A DNA stretch of 64,000 bases from contig NC_057796.1 of assembly GCF_018294505.1 (NCBI RefSeq), forward strand, positions 271,405,466 through 271,469,465, read 5' to 3'. Origin of the DNA: Triticum aestivum. Lineage: Eukaryota > Streptophyta > Magnoliopsida > Poales > Poaceae. Shown here one piece after another: positions 1 to 10,166 of the stretch. The notes under the pieces are model-generated. The model saw only the letters and a list, made by a program, of their open reading frames with translations, had not been told where the DNA came from and made no database searches. A program made the position numbers and the translations under genes. Position 1 is the first letter of the stretch. Each line of letters begins with the position of its first letter.

Positions 1-128
1 GGACTCCCGTGTCCACCATGGACACGGCGGCGGCGCTCTCCCGTGCGGAGGAAGGAGAGGGCGAGGACTCCCGTGTCCACCATGGACACGGCGGCGGCGC
101 TCTCCCGTGCGGAGGAAGGAGAGGGCGA
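1..128. repeat. Perfect 64-bp tandem duplication
   Basis: Bases 1-64 are repeated without change at 65-128 (both begin GGACTCCCGTGTCCACCATG). The unit is GC-rich. The array may extend to the left of the window. Short ORFs through it are products of the repeat and are not supported as genes. Confidence 0.9.
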
Positions 129-677
129 CGGGGTGGGCCGGCGGCCTGGCGCTCGGCTGGGATCGGCCCAGCGGGCGCGCGCTGTTTTTTTTTTTAATGT
201 GTCACGGAAAATAATTCACAAAAAAATAAATAAAAATCAGAAAAATATAAAATAAATTTTCCCCGTCTAGTTAGAAAATCTAGAATAGGGTGAACATTTT
301 TTTAACACAAAATAAATATTTTGAAAACATGCAATATTTTTAATGCAATAAAAATTGCAATAAAATCCAAATAAATTCCAATAAATGATTTTAACATTTT
401 TCCTCCAGTATTTCAATTGTTTTGGAGAAGTCATATTTTCTCCTCTCATTTATTTTTAAAATGAAATATTTTTTCGGAGAAAAAATAATTAAAACCAAAA
501 TCCTCGTCTTAATATTTGATGAAAATCAAATATGAAAATTCGAGAAAAATCCCCAACTCTCTCAGAGGGTCCTTGAGTTGCTTAGGATTTATCGAGGATT
601 TGTCAAAATGCAATAAAACATGATATGCAATGATGATCTATGTATAACATACCAAATTGAAAATTTGGGATGTTACA
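1..677. mobile_element. End of an LTR from an unidentified LTR retrotransposon
   Basis: A GC-rich head (1-190) is followed by very AT-rich sequence ending in GGGATGTTACA at 677. Read on the minus strand this begins TGTAACATCCC, a typical TG-type LTR terminus. Immediately after it, sequence matching the interior of the Gypsy LTR at 12820-13337 starts in mid-LTR. The simplest reading is that this element inserted into that LTR, with the other LTR half outside the window. Family and strand are not certain and no coding domain is visible. Confidence 0.55.
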
Positions 678-841
678 TTCTACCATAATAGCGGTTGTAA
701 CTACGGGCCTTAAGCCATCTCCGGGTCTTAAGCCCATCTTTGGCCCGCCGTCTTCAAGCTTGGCGCCGGGCTTCGTGCGATGACCATTATGAGTAACCCG
801 GCCCCTCCTGGCGGGTGACTCTAAGGTTTATATCCTCAACA
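678..841 (-). repeat. 3' LTR of the Tat Gypsy element, partial
   Basis: These 164 bases match 13174-13337 with about four differences by eye. The outer two thirds of the LTR are missing because another element occupies 1-677. The minus-strand LTR start TGTTGAGGATATAAACC is preceded by a purine-rich tract at 842-856, as expected for a 3' LTR. Confidence 0.85.
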
Positions 842-856
842 TTAGGCCCCAGATTT
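842..856 (-). other. Polypurine tract of the Tat element
   Basis: On the minus strand the sequence AAATCTGGGGCCTAA directly abuts the LTR start. It is a plausible plus-strand DNA primer site, less pure in purines than textbook tracts. Confidence 0.5.
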
Positions 857-1121
857 ATTTGAGCCGGCTCATGTCAATCTTCAATCTTGTCAACAGAAAA
901 TCTCTGGCTTACAATTGTGTGAAGGCTATAACCCGCCGTGACATCATCTTCTGGATTCCGGGTAACCCGCCGTGACGTCATCTTCCATTAAGTTCATTTC
1001 TTTATTCTATTAAATCCCAACGGATCTTGTCTTTAATGATCATCCCGAGAATCGAGGCGCCTCGGGGGCGAGATAATCACGCCGTGACCCCCTCGTTTCT
1101 CGCACCCACTTATGAGCTTCA

Positions 1122-1131
1122 CCTTATAAGT
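1122..1131 (+). promoter_or_regulatory. Putative TATA box for the antisense gene of the Tat element
   Basis: TTATAAGTAG lies about 190 bp before a possible splice donor (CACATG/TAAGTCC near 1317). A matching acceptor (CATAG near 1890) would put a 5' leader intron before the ATG at 1905. This suggests the extra gene has its own promoter inside the element. It is inferred from sequence only. Confidence 0.4.
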
Positions 1132-1904
1132 AGCCCGGCCCATGAGCCTCGTGCCACTCATCGTCTCCATCCTCTTCTTCCTCTCGCCACTGTGCTGCCG
1201 CCCGAGCCCCGTCGCCACCGCCACCGCGGGCTTCTTCATCTTCACCAACTCAGGCCGCTGCATCACCCTGACGTGACCAGAGAAACGCGACGGATCTCCG
1301 CCGTAACCCCGCACATGTAAGTCCCTGCACCTCTCCACCGTAGATCCACATTAGGGTTCCACTGTTCTTTGCCGTTCTTCACTGTTCTTCGTAAGTTCCC
1401 CGTAGTTCTACCACTATGGCCATGTTTCGATCCAAGATTAGCACAGAACTCCTGCGGTAGTTGTTGCTCATCCATTTTAACTCTAGTAGATCCCCTTCGT
1501 TTGAAAGAAGATCCCATTCTGAATCTGTGGACTTCTTATGTGTCAATTCTAGGTCTAGAAAATTTTCCTCTTTAGCCAATCGTTTGATCCAAAATATTTA
1601 CTGCGATCTGTGAAACTTGTTTTCACCAGACTTAGTCAAAAATTGCCTCTGCTGAGCTATGGCGGTTTATGTTTCCGGCTCAAAAGAAGCCATGCGCCGT
1701 AATTTTTCCGGCTCATTTATAATAAAGCCATAGTCAATTTGAATTACTCACGATACTTGCAGCGGCTTAGATAACCCGATGTACTTAACCATATGTCATT
1801 AGGCCCCTCTCATAAGCCGCCATTTGAGTATTTAAACTGTAAACATCTGCCGGCTTATAATTGAACCGGACATGTTCCTTTTGTCATAGGCTTCCTCTTT
1901 CACA

Positions 1905-4900
1905 ATGCCTCCCAAAGCTCCCAAAGCACCCATCACGTGCAACTGGATGAGGTCCAACGTCACCAACGACACCTTAGCTGAATTCGTAAAGACGGGTTAC
2001 CTGCCCAAGAAGGATGTCATGTCTTACCGTGCCCCTGACCCGTCAGAGGAGAGACCGCAACCAAGGGAGGGTGAAGTAGTGATTTTTGCTGATCACATGA
2101 GCCGGGGCTTCGCACCACCCGGCTCAAAGTTCTTTAGAGATGTGCTGAGTTTCTTTGATCTGCGGCCACAAGACATAGGACCCAATTCCGTGTCAAACAT
2201 ATGCAACTTCCAAGTATTCTGCGAAGTCTACCTTGGAGAAGAGCCCAGCCTTCTGCTCTTTAGAGAGCTATTCTATTTGAACCGTCAGAATGAGTGCGCC
2301 AACGGACCGAGCCTGGAACTTGGTGGAATCTCCATTCAACGCCGGAGAGACTGCCTCTTTCCTTATGCTGAGCCGCCCAGCCATCCAAAAGACTGGAACC
2401 AGACGTGGTTTTACTGCCAGGACACGTCTCCGGCTGACGAGAGCCCTCTCCCGGCTTTCGTGCCGTGCGTCTGGAACCAAACCACCCTCTGCCCAACAAA
2501 CTATCTCAGGCAGAGCGTCAACCTCTGATCCCCACCATCAACAAGATCAAGGCTCTCCTGGGCAACGGCCTCAACGGCATTGATCTGGTCCGGGTCTGGA
2601 TCTCCTGGCGGGTGATCCCCTTAAGCCGCCGCCCCGGCTTAATGTGTGATTACACGGGCCGGAAAGATGACCCCCTGCGACACAGCCGCAACGATCTTCC
2701 TGAAGACGTTGTTGAAGACATGACCAAGGCCCTCTTGAATGAGAGCTTGGCAGACTGCGGGAGGACCGGCTTAAGCCCCTTCTGCAAGACCAACCCGGCC
2801 CCAGTGGTAAGCCGCTGATCTGAATATCTTATTTTCTCCTTTAGATAGCTTTCATCTGAACCTTAAGAAATCTTCATTGTCTTTTTCAGGCTGATGATAA
2901 ATTCTGGAAGGTCAGGTATGACCATGAGGCGGCCAAGAAGGCCAGGAAGGCTAAGAAAGCCGCCAAGGGAGCCGCTCCCCGTAAGAAGGGAAACAGGCCT
3001 ACTGCCTCAGAGCTGCTTCAACTAAGTGACAGCTCCGAGTCAGAGGTAACCCCTGAACCTGTAAGCTCTTGTTGCATTTCTTGTTTTATTTCTGTCCACC
3101 TTATCAATACGGTTCATCAGCAGGATGACACCGGAGCAAGTAACCCGGTGATTGAAGAGGTAATGACACTTTCCTCCGACTCGGAGCCCTTGCCAAGGCT
3201 GAAAGTCCGAAGAGTAACCCGGAAAGTAAGATTTTCACATCCTTTAGCTTATCAAGATCCTCAATTTCTTTTGAAGCAACAGATTCATGAGAGCCGGCGA
3301 CACACCCGGACCAACAAGGATGCTGACCTCTCCTCCGGCTTACCTGAGGCATCAAGGAAACGCCGGTCCGAGGTTATCTCCAACTTATATCCTTTTCATC
3401 CTTTGGCGAGTGTTATACGTCAACCGCTCAATTCTTCTGACTCAAATTATCAGGAAACTTCACCCTCCTCTGGCGACTCTATGCAATCGAGCCTGCCGGC
3501 TTTCAAGACCGTACCCGGGTAATGATGATCATCTCTTGTTGTGCTTATCTTTACTCATACCTTTGTACTAACTTTTTGTCCTTTCAGCGCTCAAGCCAAG
3601 CTCAGTAAAAGAGCAAAGAAGAATAAGCCGGTCGAAGAGCCGGTCGTGAGTGGGCCGGAGGTTTCAGCTCAAGAGCCGCCAGTTGCCTCTGCTCCTGAAG
3701 CCACCGCTCCAACCGACGAGCCAATCACAGAGACTTCTGCTAATCCGGAGACCTCCATCCCGGCTCAGCCGGCCGATGACCCGGACGTGGTAATCACCCG
3801 GACGGAGTTTCTTGAGCCGGGGAGACCCACTGTGCTGGCTAAGTGCTCTGCGAAGGAAGAGTTGCTAGAGCGCCACCGGGCCAAGCTGGACGTCACCAAC
3901 TACGCCAACCTGAGCATTGGAGAGATCATCTCCGGCTATGTCAATCAAGTGCACAGCAGCCGGGACTTGGAGATTGACATGGTGAAGCAGATACAGCAGA
4001 AGTCTGAGGTACCACTCTATTGCTTACTGCATAATCATCTTTACTATGCTAGCCCCCAAGTCTACGACTTATGATAGAACATGTTGTAGACTTAATTTCC
4101 GGCTTACTTCCAGGAACCGGTAATTTGTAGATAGAAACTTTCAATATGCATTAGCCCCCAAGTGCCAAGTGTCTTTGCTTGGAAAGTGCTTGGGACTTTA
4201 AAATCGCATAATATTGTTCACACTATAACCCGGAAATTGTGCAGGCTGCTTGCAAAGAATTTGAAGCTGATATCTCTGAGCTGAAGAACCGCCTGAAGAC
4301 TCAGGAAACTGAGACCCGGAAGGCCAACACCAAATTTGAATCCAGCATTGCTGCTCAAGAGAAGCTGAAGCAAAATGTTGAAGCTGAGAGGAAAACTTGG
4401 GCCGAAGAAAAGGTTGCTCTTGTAAGCCGGGCCGAACAGGCAGAGAAGGCTCTGACGGAGAGAACCGCCGAACTCTCCGGCTTAAAACGCCATGTGTCAC
4501 AAATGGTCGCCGCAATCTTCGGTAAGTCCTTCTGCAGGCTTTGAACAAGTTTACAGTCTTTATGTCTCATAACTCCCATCACTGAGAACGGCTTATCTTA
4601 CTTTGTTAAACAGGTCCCAGAAGCGCCAACCTCAATCAAAACATGCTGACCAAGCTGAAGGCCGTATACACCCTGGTGGAGCAACTCTACACCGGGTCAC
4701 AACGCGCTTTGGCCTTGGTGGCTCTATCCAATGAGGTTCCGACTCACCTGGCGGAAGTACTTCGTCGGCTGGCCGTTCTTCCTCAGCGTGTCCAAGAGCT
4801 GCGACGGGCCTCTGCAAGAGCCGGAGCCATAGCTGCTCTGAGCCGGGCCAAGGCTTTTCTTCCAGAGCTAGACCCGGCGGACATTGCACTTGGTTACCCC

Positions 4901-5257
4901 AGCTTGAAGGAAGACGGCACCCCTTTCGACCAAAAGGACTTTCCTGCCTGTGTGAAGATCGTGCGCCCGGTGGCCACCCTGATTGGGAATGACACTGATC
5001 TGACCAAATACCAGCCGGGCTACGATGCAGAGAATCAGAGGATCCCCACTCCGCGTTATGAAGCCATCAGCTTAGTCCCGCCGACTCGTAAGCACACTTT
5101 TGCCCCGGAAATTGACCCGGCCGGGTTAATTGACGAGGAAGCTCAATTTGAAGCTTTGAGCGGCATTGACTGGAAATCGTCAACCTTCCAGGTCTTGGGA
5201 ACAGCCGGAGGAGCGGAGAGGGATGAGCCGGAAGCTTCGACCCGGCAAGCATCTTGA
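1905..5257 (+). pseudogene. Spliced antisense extra gene of the Tat element (gypsy-type transposon domain plus coiled coil)
   Basis: The ATG at 1905 opens a 207-codon frame resembling the plant domain catalogued as putative gypsy type transposon (Transposase_28). The reading continues in another frame from about 2465 to 2810, so there is a frameshift near 2460-2475. Intron borders then join further blocks: GTG/GTAAGC near 2810 to CAG near 2890, then blocks near 3118-3522, 3588-4008, 4240-4520 and 4612-5257. The later blocks encode a charged low-complexity region, a clear coiled coil (4245-4500, heptads rich in E, K, L and A) and an alpha-helical C-terminal part ending at TGA 5255-5257. Extra ORFs antisense to gag-pol are known in Tat elements and their function is unknown. 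Apart from the frameshift the blocks are open. Exact exon ends need transcript data. Confidence 0.6.
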
Positions 5258-6348
5258 CTCCTTAGGCGGCTTGTTAAACAATGCTTCACCCTTTTGGACT
5301 CGGGGAGTCTTGTAATAGAATAGGACCAACATTCTAACTTTGTCGTGCCATCGTGCACGTGCTGAATGCTTAATTCCATTGAAGTTGCTTCCTTATATTC
5401 CTCCGGGCCATAATTGATCATTCATTTTCCTTAAGCTCAAATAGTTGTCTTTAACTATCCTGCATAGAAAAACAAATCACAAGTCTCTAGGCGGCTTACC
5501 GCACTGAGAATCATAGTCTCATACATATAACCCGGAATATAAATCTAAGCCACGAAAGACTGGTCCTCAATTATGTCCTTGATATAACAGTAATAACATA
5601 CTTACCGGCCTTCAAGTACACTTCCGGATTATATAACCCGGATAATAAGGTTGGTACCTCAACTCCGGATAATAATGCTGATTGTGCACGACTAGCACTG
5701 TGAGTCAAACTTAAGCCGGTGGAATAAGAACCGCCGTGTACACTGTCGGTACAACTAGAAGAACTTGTTGTAAATCAGAAAATCAAAACTTAGGGGCTTC
5801 CGGTTCGAATACGACCAGAGACCCGTCTCAAAGGGGTTAAGCTAAGATTCGAGCGCGATCATATATCCCCCAGTGGGTTTGGCGATGCCGATCAAGAGGG
5901 TACCGACAGCTATGTTCTCTTTGGTTCGAATACGACCCATGTTTGAACAGGAAGCCCCCAAATGACCTTAAGAGTTGTTTAACGACGCTAATTCGAATAC
6001 GATCCACGTCGGTTCCCAAAGGGGGTTGAGCTATGATTCAAATATGATCAAAGAAAAAACTCCCCAATGAGCTCGGCACTTTGCCAATCAAATGAGTATC
6101 GACAGCTATGTTCTCTTTGGTTCGAATACGACCTATGTTTGAACAGGAAGCCCCCAAGTGATTATATTGCGTACGGCTAGATTCGAATACGATCATAAGC
6201 CGGATCCACCTCCAAGTTACCATGTGACCTTGTAATGGAAACAACACATTTACCTTTGGAGGAGAAAAAAGGACAGAGGTCCTGCTTTATTGCTTATCAT
6301 AATATAGACATGGCTTATAAAAATATGTACATCACGAGAGCCGGCAGC
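5258..6348. repeat. Non-coding spacer of the Tat element with about 196-bp tandem units
   Basis: No gene is seen here. A block beginning GACAGCTATGTTCTCTTTGG occurs at 5905 and again at 6101, and shorter pieces (TTCGAATACGA) recur at about 5805, 5930, 5993, 6123 and 6182. The spacing gives imperfect units of about 196 bp. Tandem arrays between pol and the 3' LTR are common in Tat elements. A block of AACCCGGATAAT-type repeats lies at 5610-5670. Confidence 0.7.
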
Positions 6349-8655
6349 TCAAGTGTAATAAGGCCGAAGCTGAGCTATGTTCCACGGCTGACGGGTCTCC
6401 TCCTCCGACTTACGTGAATCTTTGTGCTCCCGAATGTCACTGAGGTAATATGACCCGTTGTGCAAGTTCTTGCTGACCACAAAAGGTCCTTCCCAAGGCG
6501 GGGATAGCTTGTGCGCATCTGTTTGATCTTGGATGAGCCGGAGCACCAGATCACCTTCCTGGAAGACCCGGGACTTAACCCGGCGACTGTGATAACGGCG
6601 CAGGTCTTGTTGGTAAATCGCTGATCGAGCTGCTGCCACATCACGCTGTTCGTCCAACAAGTCAAGAGCATCTTGGCGCGCCTGTTCATTATCCGCCTCA
6701 ACATAAGCCGCCACTCGAGGCGAGTCATGACAGATGTCACTGGGGAGGACTGCTTCCGCTCCATAAACCATGAAGAAAGGCGTGAAACCCGTAGACCTGT
6801 TAGGAGTAGTATTGATGCTCCATAACACGGAGGGTAACTCCTCCACCCAACAACCCGGCGTCCGTTGCAAAGGGACCAAAAGCCGGGGCTTGATGCCTTT
6901 CAGAATCTCCTGATTAGCTCTCTCAGCTTGACCATTGGATTGAGGGTGAGCCACTGATGAAACATCAAGTCGAATATGCTCTTGTTGACAAAACTCCTCC
7001 ATGGCGCCCTTGGACAGATTGGTACCATTGTCAGTTATAATGCTGTGTGGAAAGCCAAAGCGAAAGATCACCCTTTTCATGAACTGAACCGCCGTGGCTG
7101 CATCACACTTGCTAACTGGCTCTGCTTCAACCCACTTTGTGAATTTGTCAACTGCCACCAAGAGGTGGGTCTTCTTGTCCTTGGACCTTTTAAAAGGCCC
7201 AACCATATCGAGCCCCCAGACCGCAAATGGCCAAGTGATCGGTATCATCCGCAGCTCTTGAGCCGGCACATGAGCCCGTCGTGAGAACCTCTGGCAACCG
7301 TCACATTTACTGACCAAGTCCTCCGCATCAGCATGAGCCGTCGGCCAATAAAAACCATGACGAAAAGCCTTTGCAACAAGGGATTTTGAGCCGGCATGAT
7401 GGCCACAATCCCCTTCGTGAATCTCACGCAAGATTTCTTGACCTTCCTCAGGGGAGACACAACGCTGGAACGTCCCCGTAACGCTGCGGCAATGCAGCTC
7501 ACCATTGATAACAACCATTGACTTAGACCGCCGGGTTATTTGTCTGGCCAAAGTTTCATCCTCAGGTAAATCTCCCCGGGTCATGTAAGCCAGATAGGGC
7601 ACTGTCCAGTCCGGGATGACGTGGAGAGCCGCCACCAATTGTGCCTCCGGGTCAGGGACAGCCAAGTCTTCCTCTGTAGGCAACTTAACAGAAGGGTTAT
7701 GCAAGACGTCCAGGAAAGTATTAGGCGGCACCGGTTTTCGCTGAGAGCCCAGCCAGCTTAAAGCATCAGCCGCCTCGTTCTTCCTGCGATCGATGTGCTC
7801 TACTTGGTAACCCTGAAAGTGTCCAGCAATAGCATCAACTTCACGGCGATAAGCCGCCATGAGAGGGTCCTTGGAATCCCACTTGCCTGACACTTGTTGA
7901 GCCACTAAGTCTGAGTCGCCGAAGCACCTTACCCGGCTCAAGCTCATCTCCTTAGCCATCCGAAGACCATGGAGCAAGGCCTCGTACTCAGCCGCATTGT
8001 TAGTACAAGGAAACATCAACCGTAGCACATAATGGAACTTGTCACCTTTAGGGGAAGCCAATACAACTCCAGCCCCCGAGCCCTCCAATTGCCTGGACCC
8101 ATCGAAGTGAATAGTCCAATATGTGTTATCCGGCTTTTCTTCGGGCACTTGTAGCTCGGTCCAATCGTTGATGAAATCCACCAAGGCTTGAGATTTAACA
8201 GCAGTGCGTGGTACGTATTTCAGACCATGAGGTCCGAGCTCTATAGCCCACTTAGCCACTCTCCCTGTGGCCTCTCTGTTTTGAATGATATCTCCAAGGG
8301 GGGCAGAACTGACCACAGTGATAGGGTGACCCTGGAAATAATGCTTAAGCTTCCGGCTTGCCATGAACACACCATAAACAAGCTTCTGCCAATGTGGATA
8401 CCGCTGTTTGGACTCGATGAGCACTTCACTGACGTAATAAACCGGCCGCTGAACCGGATGCTCCTTACCCTCTTCCTTGCGCTCCACTACCACAGCCACA
8501 CTGACGGCCCGTGTGTTAGCAGCTACATACAGTAATAAAGGCTCCTTGTCAACCGGAGCAGCAAGGACTGGGGGCTCCGCCAGCTGTCTCTTCAAATCCT
8601 CAAAAGCAGTATTAGCAGCATCATTCCAGACAAAGTCATCAGTTTTCTTCATCAA
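6349..8655 (-). pseudogene. Tat pol, 3' part: RNase H, archaeal RNase H, integrase
   Basis: A 768-codon open stretch. The first third is the RNase H that follows RT. A second, archaeal-type RNase H follows (begins WTIHFDGS, then NNAAEYEALLHGL and FGDSDLV). The zinc-binding part of integrase has the H-H-C-C pattern (GHHAGS, CDGCQRF). The catalytic core shows Asp in GLDMVGPF, Asp in ITDNGTNL and Glu in QAERANQE. The C-terminal part has the basic, beta-rich signature (FQEGDLVLR, WEGPFVV). It is separated from RT only by an in-frame TAG at 8656-8658, so RT to integrase was originally one frame. The enzymes copy RNA to DNA and insert it into the genome. This copy is broken upstream. Confidence 0.9.
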
Positions 8656-9489
8656 CTAGTACAATGGCATGGCCTTCTCACCCAAACGGCTTATAAACCG
8701 GCTTAAAGCAGCGATACGACCCGCCAGGCGCTGGACGTCGTTTATACACGCCGGCTTAGCCAGAGAGGTGATTGCCTTGATCTTCTCCGGGTTAGCTTCA
8801 ATGCCTCTGTTAGAAACCAAGAAACCCAAGAGCTTGCCTGCAGGAACACCAAAAACACACTTGGCCGGGTTAAGCATCATCTTGTAGACCCGGAGATTAT
8901 CAAAGGTTTCCCTCAGATCATCTATCAAGGTTTCCTTCTCCCTGGACTTAACCACAATATCATCCACATAGGCATGAACATTGCGCCCAATCTGGTTATG
9001 AAGACAGTTCTGCACGCAACGCTGATAAGTCGCCTGTGCACTCTTGAGTCCAAAGGGCATAGACACATAGCAGAAGGCTCCAAAGGGAGTGATGAACACC
9101 GTCTTCTCCTGGTCCTTAACTGCCATTTTAATCTGATGGTATCCAGAATAAGCATCCAAGAAACTTAAGCGCTCGCAACCCGCCGTAGCATCAATGATTT
9201 GATCAATACGGGGAAGAGCAAAAGGATCAGCCGGACATGCCTTGTTTAAGTCCGTGTAATCCACACACATCCGCCAGGTGCCGTTCTTCTTGAGCACGAG
9301 CACCGGGTTAGCTAACCACTCTGGGTGAAAGACTTCAACAAGAAACCCGGCCGCCAAGAGCCGGGCCACCTCTTCACCAATGGCTTTCCGCCTCTCTTCA
9401 TTAAACCGCCGAAGGAATTGCCTGACCGGCTTAAATTTTGGATCAACATTGAGAGTGTGCTCAGCGAGTTCTCTAGGTACACCTGGCAT
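8656..9489 (-). pseudogene. Tat pol, reverse transcriptase segment
   Basis: This 277-codon stretch contains the RT core: VLVLKKNGTWRMCVDYTDLN, the LDAYSGYHQI block, MPFGLKSAQATYQR and the active-site YVDD near 8960. The visible start MPGVPRELAEHTL is an internal methionine; the real frame came from protease. Upstream in this frame there is a TAG near 9555 where related elements have Trp, and the switch from the protease frame occurs near 9590. The stretch ends at TAG 8656-8658, after which the same frame continues into RNase H. Confidence 0.9.
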
Positions 9490-9589
9490 GTCAGAAGGCT
9501 TCCTTGCAAAGATGTCCCTATTCTCACGGATGAACTCGATGAGCGCGCTTTCCTACTTTGGATCCAGATTGGCACTGATACTAACTGCT

Positions 9590-10163
9590 GAGATGAATCA
9601 CCTGGAACGAAATCAACAAGTTTAGTCTGATCAGCCGACTTAAATTTCATTGCCGGCTCCTGCTCCGTAGTTGGCTTTTTCAGAGAGGTCATATCTGTTG
9701 GGTCAACATTATCCTTGTAAAACTTCAACTCCTCTGTTGCACAGACAGATTCTGCATAAGCCGCATCACCTTCCTCACACTCCAAGGCCACCTTCCGGCT
9801 GCCTTGAACCGTAATGGTCCCATTGTGACCCAGCATCTTGAGCTGCAAGTACACGTAACACGGTCGTGCCATGAACTTGGCATAAGCCGGCCGCCCAAAT
9901 ATGGCATGATACGGACTTCTTATCTTGACCACCTCAAAGGTTAATTTTTCCACCCTGTAGTTGTACTCGTCTCCAAAGGCCACTTCCAACTCGATCTTAC
10001 CAACTGGATAAGACGACTTACTAGGCACCACACCATGGAAAATAGTATTGGACTGGCTGAGGTTCTTATCAATCAACCCCATACGACGGAAGGTCTCATA
10101 ATAGAGGATGTTGATGCTGCTGCCTCCATCCATGAGCCCCTTAGTGAACTTATATCCTCCCAC
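9590..10163 (-). pseudogene. Tat aspartic protease region
   Basis: The segment LMDGGSSINILYYETFRRMG carries the retroviral-type protease active site, with D-G-G-S in place of D-T/S-G, as is usual in this lineage. A FGDEYNYRVEKLTFEVV block and GRPAYAKFMA follow. It is in the same frame as gag but separated from it by a TAG at 10164-10166. The frame is lost near 9590, where a one-base change moves the sequence into the RT frame; the open frame that continues to 9312 is spurious after that point. Confidence 0.8.
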
Positions 10164-10166
10164 CTA

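Noticed and set aside
1033..1338. ORFs of about 100 codons on both strands
   Set aside because: They lie in the presumed promoter and leader of the Tat antisense gene and show no similarity to known proteins.
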